64,000 nucleotides of DNA from NCBI GenBank assembly GCA_030063045.1, contig JAQSEB010000050.1, forward strand, positions 930,001 to 994,000. Direction: 5' to 3'. Shown piece after piece: positions 50,295 through 60,400 of this stretch. The position numbers were made by a program, and so were the translations under genes. Positions within the stretch are counted from its first letter, which is position 1; the number at the start of each line of letters is the position of its first letter. The notes under the pieces are model-generated. The model was not told the DNA's origin. It saw only the letters and a list, made by a program, of their open reading frames with translations, and ran no database searches. Source of the DNA: Pratylenchus scribneri. Its lineage: Eukaryota > Nematoda > Chromadorea > Rhabditida > Pratylenchidae.

Positions 50295-50878
50295 CTAAAA
50301 TAACTAAATTGAAAAATTAAAATTTAAAAAAAAATTGTAGAAAATTTGTTTGTATATATTTTAAGATGAAGGGGTAGAGAACTTCCAAATTTTTACTAAT
50401 TTTATCTTCCTAAAAATATTCTAAAAATTATTATTTTTCAATCAACTAAAAATGAGAGAGAAGGGAGAGCCATTCACGAATATTTGAATTTGCGCGAAAA
50501 ATAATGCATAGTTTCTTTCACCCTCTAATTTTAATGTATCTCTCTTTTTTCTTATTTCTTCTTCACCCATTTTTTAACATTCTATTTTCATTTTTTTAAT
50601 AGCTCTGTCCCCCACACCGACACCGACACCACAATGTTTCTTCTCATTGTTCTATGGTGTCATCGGCACGCAAACCAACAAAAACCAAACCACCCAATCC
50701 AAAACCGATCCCATTTATGTTGATGTTGTGATGGTTTTTTGTTGCCTTAATCATTTTCGGATCTTTTTATTTATTAATTATTTGATTAAACTCTTCTTAT
50801 CCATGTTTTTTTTTTAATAATTACAAGACAAAATTTAGATCAATTCAATTGTTAAAGAAAAATTAATTTGCGTGAAAA
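50295..50878. promoter_or_regulatory. Divergent upstream region of mL46 and eL20
   Basis: Contains a C/T-rich core (TCTCTCTTTTTTC near 50540; CACACCGACACCGACACCAC at 50613-50632, a CACCGA triple) typical of worm ribosomal-protein promoters only in a general way. It lacks the shared motif of the other two divergent pairs. Confidence 0.35.
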
Positions 50879-51670
50879 ATGCCGATCAAGGCTTCAGGAG
50901 AAACGGTACATTTTCATTCACACTAAACTAATAATCGAAAAATTCAGTTGAAACAATATATTGTTGTGGGCCGTAAACTTCCAACTGAAAATGAGCCAAA
51001 TCCGAAGCTTTACAAGATGCAAATTTTTGCCAGCAATCACGTGATCGCCAAGTCTCGTTTCTGGTACTTCACCAGCATGTTGCGTCGTGTGAAGAAGACC
51101 CATGGAGAAATTGTTTCATGCCAAGAGGTTTAAATTTTTTAATAATTTAAATATTGAATTTGTCTGATAAAGTTCAAAGTACTTTGGAGTGACCGAGTAC
51201 TTTGAGGCTTTGAGCGCAAAGCACCTATTCATTTTTCGTCACACTCACTGACTTAAAAAATCAATAACAAACAACCAAGCAAAAATGGCTTCATTTTAAT
51301 ATTTAAATTATTTAATTTTCCAAATCTTAAGGTTTTCGAGAAGAAGCCTGGCTCTGTGAAGAACTATGGCATTTGGCTGCGCTACGACTCACGAACTGGC
51401 CACCACAACATGTACCGTGAATACCGCGATGTGAGCATGGCTGGCGCTGTCACTCAAGCCTACCGGGACATGGGCGCCCGCCATCGTGCCCAAGCCGACC
51501 GAATCCAAATCATCAAAGTGCAACCAATCAAAGTGGAGGATTGCAAGCGCACCGGAGTGAAACAATTCCAAGACTCCAAGATCAAATTCCCGCTGCCTCA
51601 TCGCGTCAACTCCAAACGCCGAAAGATGACACCGTTCACCACTCAACGTCCAAAGACTCATTTCACCTGA
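50879..51670 (+). CDS. rpl-20: Large-subunit ribosomal protein eL20 (L18a)
   Basis: Three exons: 50879-50905, 50948-51127, 51332-51670; 181 residues, close to the family's ~176. Diagnostic segments: [68 protein letters not shown], and the basic tail [13 protein letters not shown]. It is a cytosolic 60S subunit protein. Codons are noticeably more GC-rich in the third exon, as expected for a highly expressed gene. Its first exon codes only nine residues. Intron 2 contains a stem-loop region noted separately. Confidence 0.97.
51168..51238. other. Stem-loop region in the eL20 intron
   Basis: CAAAGTACT pairs perfectly with AGTACTTTG around a ~12-base loop, followed at once by a second hairpin GCTTTG/CAAAGC. 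A TGATAAA before and a CTGA after resemble C and D boxes only loosely. Ribosomal-protein introns often host snoRNAs; no guide target was identified. Confidence 0.35.
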
Positions 51671-51928
51671 ACGAGATGAAAAGATGAAGAGAAGAATTTT
51701 GTTAATGATCGGTCATCTTCCCATATATATTTGTTGATGATAAACTATTAAAAATGTTGTTTACACTTTAATGTTGTTTATTTTATATGATATTGGTCAT
51801 CAAAGACCATTATATTTACGATTTTATTCTCAAGCATTTTAAAATTATTTTATTTTTAAAGCAAACACAAATCTCAAGGTTTTTTTTCAATCTAATCTCT
51901 GTGAACAAATTTCTGCACATAACAACAA

Positions 51929-52749
51929 ATGCCGGAAACCATTCCCGAAGGTGACTATGAGAAGGGGAAGAAAGTGTTCAAGCAGCGATGTCTTCAATGC
52001 CATGTAAGTTCACAAAAAAATCGAGTCCAACTTGCGCCTATCAAATTAACTCATCCGGAAGTGAATGTCTTTTGAGGTTATCAATTTAAAGAGCAGACTT
52101 TCAGCTATAAAATGGTATTAATTTTATTTTAATTGGTCAGAATTGATGAAGTTATGGAAAACCACTGAAAATGACTAACTTTGGATTAACTAAATTGTTA
52201 GTGGTTTTATGGTCATAATTCCATCAATTCCGAACCAATTTCAATAAAATTAATATCATTTGATAGCCAAAAGTCTGCTCTTAATTGATAATAAAATCAT
52301 CAAAATTGGTTCGTTCCTTGACATGTTATTATAAACGGCGCCAAGTTGGTGAATAACCAGAATATTCAGGATTAAAAATATATTCCAAAAAATTTAGGTC
52401 ATCGACTCGGAAGCCACCAAGACTGGACCAACGCTGAAGGGCATTATTGGACGGAAAAGTGGCTCGGTGCCTGGATTTGACTATTCAACGGCCAATAAAA
52501 ATAAGGTTTTTCCTTTCCATTCAATTTAAATAATTAAATAAATTAATTAAAGGGAGTTGTTTGGAGTCGAGAAACATTGTTCGACTATTTGCTGAATCCG
52601 AAGAAATATATTCCGGGCACTAAAATGGTTTCTCCTTTTTTAATCAATTTTAAATATTTTTGGTTGATTTTTAGGTGTTCGCCGGTCTGAAGAAGGCGGA
52701 TGAGCGAGCCGATCTGATCAAATATATTGAGGAGGAATGCAAGAAATGA
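51929..52749 (+). CDS. cyc-2: Cytochrome c
   Basis: Four exons: 51929-52003, 52398-52505, 52553-52627, 52675-52749; 110 residues. Haem-attachment CxxCH is RCLQCH (about residues 21-26, the His ending exon 1), the axial Met is in IPGTKMVFAGLKK, and [13 protein letters not shown] is conserved. The protein carries electrons from complex III to IV in the mitochondrial intermembrane space. Intron 1 (52004-52397) contains a full fold-back family-2 element yet retains normal donor and acceptor. Confidence 0.97.
52027..52350. mobile_element. Fold-back element family 2, copy 3
   Basis: Terminal CCAACTTGCGCC at left and GGCGCCAAGTTGG at right, inner AAAGAGCAGACT/AGTCTGCTCTT. It occupies most of cytochrome c intron 1. 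Confidence 0.87.
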
Positions 52750-53004
52750 TGACAATAAATAAATTGATTGATTAGAATCAGTGCTGATTGATAGGCTAGG
52801 GAAATTCATTCTTATGTTATGTTCATCCATCCTCAAATCGTTATTTTTGTTAAATTGCCGGTTATTAGACAGCAATTACGCTTATAAAAGAGCATAAATT
52901 GTGACTGTTTGTTGTTCCAACTACACACCTTAATTAGTGAAAATTTTGGAGGTAATATTAGTGTGTTTCGTACCTTGTTTTTAGTTCTAAGTACTTTATT
53001 TCGG

Positions 53005-53145
53005 CTAGAAATTGACTGAAGAATCGGTAAAAATACATAAAAATGAGAATCAAGCCCGAAAAAAATTGTTGTCCTTTGAGCGGGTTCGAACTCGTGGCCT
53101 AAATTTTACAAAAATGAAGGGTTACCCATTAGACTAAGACAGCTG
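53005..53145 (-). mobile_element. tRNA-derived SINE-like element, copy 13
   Basis: On +: AAAAATACATAAAAATGAGA, TTGTCCTTTGAGCGGGTTCG, and GGGTTACCCATTAGACTAAG as the A-box complement. Intergenic after cytochrome c. Confidence 0.82.
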
Positions 53146-53609
53146 CAAAGTCCCATTAAAATATTCATAAACGTTGGCCATCTTAAACCTAGGGTGTTAA
53201 TTTCAAAAGGGCACACATTATTGATTTTGGCCCTCCTTCGAAACGCCTCATTCCCCCATCTACTCAATTTACCCTATATAAGGGCACGGGAATTCTTTTT
53301 GAGAAAGCCGGCAGCGGTTTCAACAAAGCAGCAGCAGAAGTGGCCAAATGAGGACAAAATGAAGAAGGGGGGAGAGTCTAATGTGGAAACATGCAAACGA
53401 CGTAGGCCGTGCCAAAAGCATTTCAGAAAAAAAAGTGCCGTGTGGCTCATTCTTTTCCCTTTTCCTCCTTATGAAAGATTTATGCGCGCATTTTGGCCGT
53501 CAAAAACCATCAATAGAAGAAAAGCATTATTTTAGTAGGGAAGGTATTTGTCACAAAACTTTTAACCCTCCGGGAACATTAACTTACTCGAATTACTGTA
53601 TCTCGTATA

Positions 53610-53715
53610 GAAATGTCAGTAGAATTTACAAAAATGTCCTAAAAGTGAGATCCAAGTCCGAAAAAATTATTGTCCTCGGAGAGGATTCGAACCCGAGACC
53701 TCCCCTAAAAGGTCG
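53610..53715 (-). mobile_element. tRNA-derived SINE-like element, copy 14
   Basis: On +: ATTATTGTCCTCGGAGAGGA, TTCGAACCCGAGACC; the A-box end is truncated or replaced after 53702. Confidence 0.72.
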
Positions 53716-54739
53716 AAAATTTTCTTCATAAACCTTAGCCAGTCTAAACCTAGCCCTAATCTACCCCGTTTAAGCCTTGGAGCTAGGCTACAAAGATTCT
53801 TATGAAAGATTTATGCGCACATTTTCACAGTCAAAAAACAATCAAGAAAGCATTTAGGGTGGAAGATGTTTGTTTAAAATGTGTACCCTTGGCTTCTCAA
53901 CACCCCTTCCCTTTTCTTTGCTTTGCTTTTCCCTCCTCCCATCCCAATCATCCAATAAGCAAACCAACAACCCTCAAATATTCTTCTGCCTTCCAAATTC
54001 CAATTCCCACACACAGCTTCCAAAAATTCCTTGGCCTCTTCATTTTTTTTTTTCAATTTCCGCTTCGCCCTTCCTCTTCTGTTCGATGTTTGTTCCGAAA
54101 ATATTTTGAGGTCTTCTCCATCTTCTTTTCTTGGCCCCCTTTTTCTGTAAAATCTAAAATTGGGGCGAATTTTTCCAAAATGGGGGATGAATCCTCCTCG
54201 CCTCCCCTCCTCCCCCCGCAGGGCATTTTCCAACTTGCCTCCACCCCGCGAGGCATATTTCCAAAATGGGATGAGTCCTCCTCCCTTCCCAGCAAAGTTT
54301 GGGTGTCGAGGATCGCAGCCTTTCCTTTTTCGAAAGGGGAATTTGTCCTTTCCCCATCCATGCATAGTTTTCCAATTTTGGCCCGTGTGTTGCTTTTGCC
54401 TTGCTTTTCGTTCGTCAGGCCAGTCGGGTTTAATTGCATTTCTTCTTCTTCCTTTCCCGCATTCCCCCATCATTTGGCCATTCCGTAGCTAACATTTTTG
54501 TGCATTGGATAGGAAAAGGAGGAGGGGAGGAAATGAGGGGAAGGGCATTAGGGCGTTTTAAGGGTGGGTGCCGTGCCCATTCCCGTTCCCGTCAGTGGCA
54601 TTCATTTCGCTGCCGGCACTTTTTTTTTGTCATTTTGTTGTTTCAAATTCACGCAAACTTTTTCCCTTCCATCCCCTCTCCTTTATTTCTTTTACAATCG
54701 AAATGGGACATTTTAGTATCGCCAATTCAATACCAAGGC

Positions 54740-55060
54740 CATTCCCTTGGCCTTATTAGCTCAACAAGTAATCAATCAATTCGGGAAGGCGATATACCAT
54801 TCGAAAGCCCTAAATATCCTCTAAAAAGTGGCTTTAAAATTTTGTAAAAATTTATTCCATCTTTTGGGAAAATGGTCTTCCCCAGAAAACCTCCAAAAAT
54901 TCGAGTTTATGACATTCAAAGGCACGTAACTTTTGTTATATTTGGAATTTCATAAAATTTATATTAGCCAAATTATAGAGGACACTTTGGGCTTACAAAA
55001 GGTATATCGCCTTCCAAAATTGGCTATCGCCTCGTCGAGTTATGGCCAAAAGAATTGCCA
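54740..55060. mobile_element. Fold-back element family 1, copy 11
   Basis: Left CTTGGCCTTATTAGCTCAAC, GAAGGCGATATACC, CTCTAAAAAGTGGC; right TATAGAGGACACTTTGG and GAGTTATGGCCAAAAG. In the repeat-rich stretch upstream of the COR-like gene. Confidence 0.84.
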
Positions 55061-55464
55061 AAAAATGGCAATACTCAAATTTGCCGCTTCCCACATTCAT
55101 TACAATTTCGCCAACCAGCCAGAACACCTTTTATGCAATGGAATATTTTATCATTTATTATTTTACTCCCAAATTGGGAATAGGAGAAAGGGACAAAATG
55201 ATTTAAAGGATTTGCATGCAAAATTTTGCCCAAATTTGCGCCTACTTATTGCCAGCCTAAAACCATCAACACCTCCAACCAATTCCACCATCCTTTTCCA
55301 TTCTTCTCGTGATCCCCCAATTTTATTCCACCATTTTTGTTATCAAATATCAGATTATCATTATTGCTGGTTTTGGATGGCCAATTTTGAGAAATTCCCC
55401 CTCTTTATCAATAAAAAAGATTGCCAATATGATGGTCGAATTCGAATCTGCCTTCATAAGTTTT

Positions 55465-55762
55465 TGGCCTTTATCTCAACAAGGAAGTAACCAATTTGGG
55501 AAGGCGATATTCCATTAGAAGACCCTAAATGTCTTCTAAAAAGTGGCCCTAATAATTTGTTGAAAATTTAAAACAATTTGTTAAATAATCCACTTTTCCT
55601 CCAAATTCTGGCTTATTCCACTCAAAGACATGTAACTTTTTCTAAATTTGAATTTCATGAAATTAAAATATGCCACCTTATAGAGGGCACTTTAGGCTTC
55701 AAAAGGTATATCGCCTTCCAAATTTGGTTATCGCCTCGCTGAATAATGGCCAAAAGAATCAG
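55465..55762. mobile_element. Fold-back element family 1, copy 12
   Basis: Left TTTTGGCCTTTATCTCAACA, GAAGGCGATATTCC; right TATAGAGGGCACTTTAGG and GAATAATGGCCAAAAG. Confidence 0.82.
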
Positions 55763-56329
55763 CGGCATCATTGTCTCTTGTTCCCCATTCCTCTTTGAAT
55801 ATTCACTCATTCCATGCCCAAAGGAGGCAACATTTATTACCCAAAAAACATTAAACTGAATGACGAGGGATTGTTTTCATTTTTCCATGCCTTCCCCAAT
55901 TTCATTATTTTCTATTTTTTCTGAAATTTGTTGGCTGGGAGGAAAAGATAACGGCGAATGGCCAATTTTTTGAGTCGAACCAAACATCCCAAATTTAGAA
56001 GCCAATCATCATGGTCCCCGCCCCTTCCCAAAATCTCATTTGCCCTCCGCCGGGAATTAATTTTCGGCACTCGGTTATCTGGCCTTGCCTCGTTCCTTTT
56101 TGGCCCTGAAATTCGGGAGGCAAAAGTGGCCTCTTCAGGCCAAACAAATTCCCTCATTCCAAAAACGCATCTTATACATATTAGGATCATCCTAGGCTCT
56201 CAGTTTTTTAAAGTGGCAATAGATATAAACAAATTGGCAAAAGCAATAAAAAGTAGTCAGGCAATTTAGCTGCCTAAAAATTAAAAGGCGAAAACTGAAT
56301 AACGAAAAAGAAGGATTCTATACTTGGCT

Positions 56330-56634
56330 CATTCTTTTGGCCATAATTCAATAAGGAAGTAACCAATTCCGGAAGGCGATATGCCATTCGAACGCCCTAA
56401 ATCTGCTCTAAAAAGTGGCTTACTAATTTTTTGAAAATTTAAGAGAATTTATAAAATAAGCGGCTTTTCCTCCAAAATTCGAGTTTATTATCCTCAAAGA
56501 CATGAAATTTTTTTTAAAAAGGTGAAATTCATAAAATTAAAAAGCCACTTTTTAGAGGTTATTTTGGGCTTTCCAATGGTTTTTCACCTTCCAAATTTGG
56601 ATATTGCCTCGCTGAACTATAAACAAAACAGCGG
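56330..56634. mobile_element. Fold-back element family 1, copy 13
   Basis: Left TTTTGGCCATAATTCAATAA, GAAGGCGATATGCC; right GCCACTTTTTAGAGGTTA and GAACTATAAACAAAA. Confidence 0.84.
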
Positions 56635-57402
56635 CCCAGGTTCTGAAATGGCGCAATGAAACTTCCCCAACCATGGAAGGGCGAAAGGCGGAAGGGTCAT
56701 AAAATTAGCAGGCAGCCTCTTTTAAAGCAGTAACAACAGGCGAAATTTCCCACAGGCCCCGATTGAAGAGAATAAATGAATAGGCATTGCCAAAATGGGA
56801 ATGGATGATGCCATTCAACCTAAAATGAATACCATTGGATTATTATGGCCAACTATTGGTTCATAAACCACTCCAAAAGTTCCTTTTTTGAGAGGATATT
56901 TTCCACACCCAAAAATGAGGGAACCAATTGTCTCATTTTCCCAGCAACCATTTCCTCCTTCAGCATTTCCCCTCCAATTTTTTGCCACCCATCCAAAAAG
57001 AATGAGGGAAGGACGGAACGAGGGACTGATGTGAGGAAAAGTGGCTTTTTTGAATAAGGCACAAATTAGTCCGTCCTCATTCCCTCGCAGTCAGCCAGCT
57101 TGGCCTTTGCCCCGCTTTCCGTTCCCTAACTTTTCAATGTGCCCATTTGGCCATTTTTTTCGCCTGCCTTCGTTCAATGCAGCTCATTTTTCAGCATTTA
57201 CCCCTTCATTTTTGGCCTTTTTTTGACGTCTATTAATAAGTCGAATATAAATCTCCGTTCAAGCCTTTTTTCTATCCATTAAGTAATTCTTTTTAGCCAA
57301 TTTTACTTATTAAAATATTACAAAAAACTGCCAAAATGCCAATGTTGACCATTTTGAGTGCCAATGAAAATTTGCTGGAAAGATTGGTAAATTTTATTAA
57401 AG

Positions 57403-60400
57403 GGGAAAAATAGTGCCATTTCCCCTTCTAAAGGAATTACTAATCCAAAATACGCCAAAAAATGAGGAAAATGGACGACCGGTCCAGGCCAAAACCAAAT
57501 TGCTTGTTGGCGGCCAAAATAGCCTTCCAATGGAAACGCCTCGTCAACAGGGGGCCGATGAATGTTGTTGCACGAATTGGATGGTTTTAATGGCCAAAAA
57601 AGGCTTTGATGAACACCAAATCACACTACAAACTCTGGCCGACATTTTCCGGCTCAGTTTGGCAATGGTAAGTTGAATTACATTAAATGAATACCAATTC
57701 CAATCGTTATGGAAAATTGAGTATAACCGATTGAATACCTCCGCATTATTTTACTCGTAACTCAACAAGGCAATAGCCTATTCAGGAAGGCGATATATCA
57801 TTCGAAAGCTCAAAATCTCCTCTATAATTAGGCCTTTTAAAATTTTATGAAATTCAACTTTAAAAAGTTACATGTCTTTGAGTGTAATAAACTCGAATTT
57901 TAGGAGGAAAAGCCGCATATTTTACAAATTTCTTTTTAATTTCTTAAAAATTAGAATGCCACTTTTTAGAATACATTTAGGGCATTCAAATAGCCTATAG
58001 CCTTCCCAGATTGGTTGCTTCCTTGTATAGATATGACCAAAAGAATGCCTCATGTACTCAATTTACTGTATCAAATGATGAATGCCTGAAGGCAAATTGA
58101 TCTGAGACATTGATGATGATTTAAAAGGAGAAGAGTTTTCTCCCATATCACTTTGAGGCATAAAATATGAAGAGGGATGTTTACCGCAAATTCTTTATTA
58201 GAAGCAAGAAGCCTATGAGCTTATACATTTCAGAGCCTCTTTAGTATGGAATTGTAATAGCGAATTTATGATATTCAAATTCTTTTGAGGAAAAACAATT
58301 GCATTTTAAATTTAGCCATTTTCTTTCCTATTAACCATCTAAATTACACTTTTTAAATAGAATGGCACAATCAATCAAAATAACAACAATAATAACAACA
58401 ATTTGAATGGAGTACAAAAGGAAGATGGGATGACGATGAGAATATTGGTGCTGAAAAAGGAAAGGGCCGATGGCGATGAGGAATGCTTACGGGCCAATAT
58501 TGAACAAATTCGGAGGGAATGGAGCGAGGAATGGGGCGGAATGGCCGACAAATTGAGGCGATTTGGCGAAAGCGATGCTCGGAAAGAGCAATTGGCCAGA
58601 ACCGAAAAATGGATGGAAAATGAGGGCCAATGGGCATGCGCATTGGCATATTTTGATGATCCAAATTTGATGGTACAAACTAAGATTGGATATCCGAACA
58701 TCGCCGTTTATTTATCAAAAACTGAACCATGATGATTTAGTTATCAAATTAAAGAGCAGACTTTTGCTGCCAAATGATATCAATTTAGTTTAAATAGGTT
58801 CAGCATTAATGGAATGACCAAAAAACCACTTTAAATACTGCGCTAATTCATATTAAAGATCATTTTAAATGGTTCAACTTCATCATTTCTGAACCAATTC
58901 ATATAAAATTAATACATTTGATAGCCAAAAGTCTGTTCCTTACTTTGATAATAAAATCGTAAAAATAGGTTCAGTCCTTGATGAATAATTGTAAATGGCG
59001 ACAAATTGGGCCTATCCAATTGACATTTTATTCTATTTCACCTCATCAGCATTTTTCAGTCAACAATAAATGAATTCTTCCAATTTGGCATTGCCGGATT
59101 CGAAATTCAGGAGCAAAATGATGAGGAAGAGGAGGAAATGGCAAAAAGGCATCAATTGTTCACAAAACCGCCGGTCAGCCAGAGAATTCGCTAAAAAATT
59201 TGGAACATTTTCATAGGCCCTTCATTGGACCAATTATCCACGCGAAGCCGAAGTGCAAGTCACCTTCAAGTTCACATTTCCCAAGGGCACAATTCCGGAG
59301 TGGCTATTCCGTGAATGGATTCGAATGGGCAAACAATTGCCCGGTTGGGACTATGAATATGAATGGACCAATGGAATTTTGTTGAGAGCCGACGAATTGG
59401 TAGGCATAGGCACATTTGATTTGAATGAAAAATAGGGAATATTTTGCTTGTTTGCCCCAAACATTTTAATTGCACTCTTTTTATTTGCCCCAAACATTTT
59501 AATTGCACTTGTTTTTGTTTGCCCCAAACATTTTAATTGCATTTGTTTTATTTGCCCCAAACATTTTAATTGCATTTGTTTTATTTGCCCCAAACATTTT
59601 AATTGCACTCTTTTTATTTGCCCCAAACATTTTAATTGCACTTGTTTTTGTTTGCCCCAAACATTTTAATTGCACTTGTTTTGTTTGCCCCAAACATTTT
59701 AATTGCACTTGTTTTTGTTTGCCCCAAACATTTTAATTGCATTTGTTTTATTTGCCCCAAACATTTTAATTGCACTTGTTTTATTTGCACCAAACAAATA
59801 ATTCCGCCTGTTTTGTTTGCCCCAAACAAATAATTCCGCCTGTTTAGTTTGCCCCAAACAAATAATTCCGCCTGTTTTGTTTGCCCCAAACAAAATAATT
59901 CCGCCTGTTTTATTTGCCCCAAACAAATAATTCCGCCTGTTTTGTTTGCCCCAAACAAATAATTCCGCCTGTTTTGTTTGCCCCAAACAAATAATTCCGC
60001 CTGTTTTGTTTGCCCCAAACAAATAATTCCGCCTGTTTAGTTTGCCCCAAATAAATAATTCCGCCTGTTTTGTTTGCCCCAAACAAAATAATTCCGCCTG
60101 TTTTGTTTGCCCCAAACAAAATAATTCCGCCTGTTTTATTTGCCCCAAACATTTTAATTGCACTTGTTTTATTTGCACCAAACAAATAATTCCGCCTGTT
60201 TTGTTTGCCCCAAACAAAATAATTCCGCCTGTTTTATTTGCCCCAAACATTTTAATTGCACTTGTTTTATTTGCACCAAACAAATAATTCCGCCTGTTTT
60301 GTTTGCCCCAAACAAATAATTCCGCCTGTTTAGTTTGCCCCAAACAAATAATTCCGCCTGTTTTGTTTGCCCCAAACAAAATAATTCCGCCTGTTTTGTT

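Larger units (their letters stand above)
52750..57402. other. Repeat-rich stretch, no gene recognised
   Basis: Holds two SINE-like copies (53005, 53610) and three fold-back family-1 copies (54740, 55465, 56330). Between 53800 and 54500 is a C/T-rich part with long open frames on both strands that lack splice or family support; AATCCTCCTCGCCTC and GAGTCCTCCTCCCTTCC there form a local imperfect duplication. The missing 5' exons of the COR-like gene may lie here. Confidence 0.5.

Noticed and set aside
53802..54492. 228-codon + frame and 199-codon - frame
   Set aside because: Both overlap the same C/T-rich stretch, encode biased peptides and have no support from flanking exons.
57340..57389. MPMLTILSANENLLERL as first exon of the COR-like gene
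   Set aside because: It ends in phase 0, and both nearby acceptors lead to a stop or the wrong frame for the next exon.
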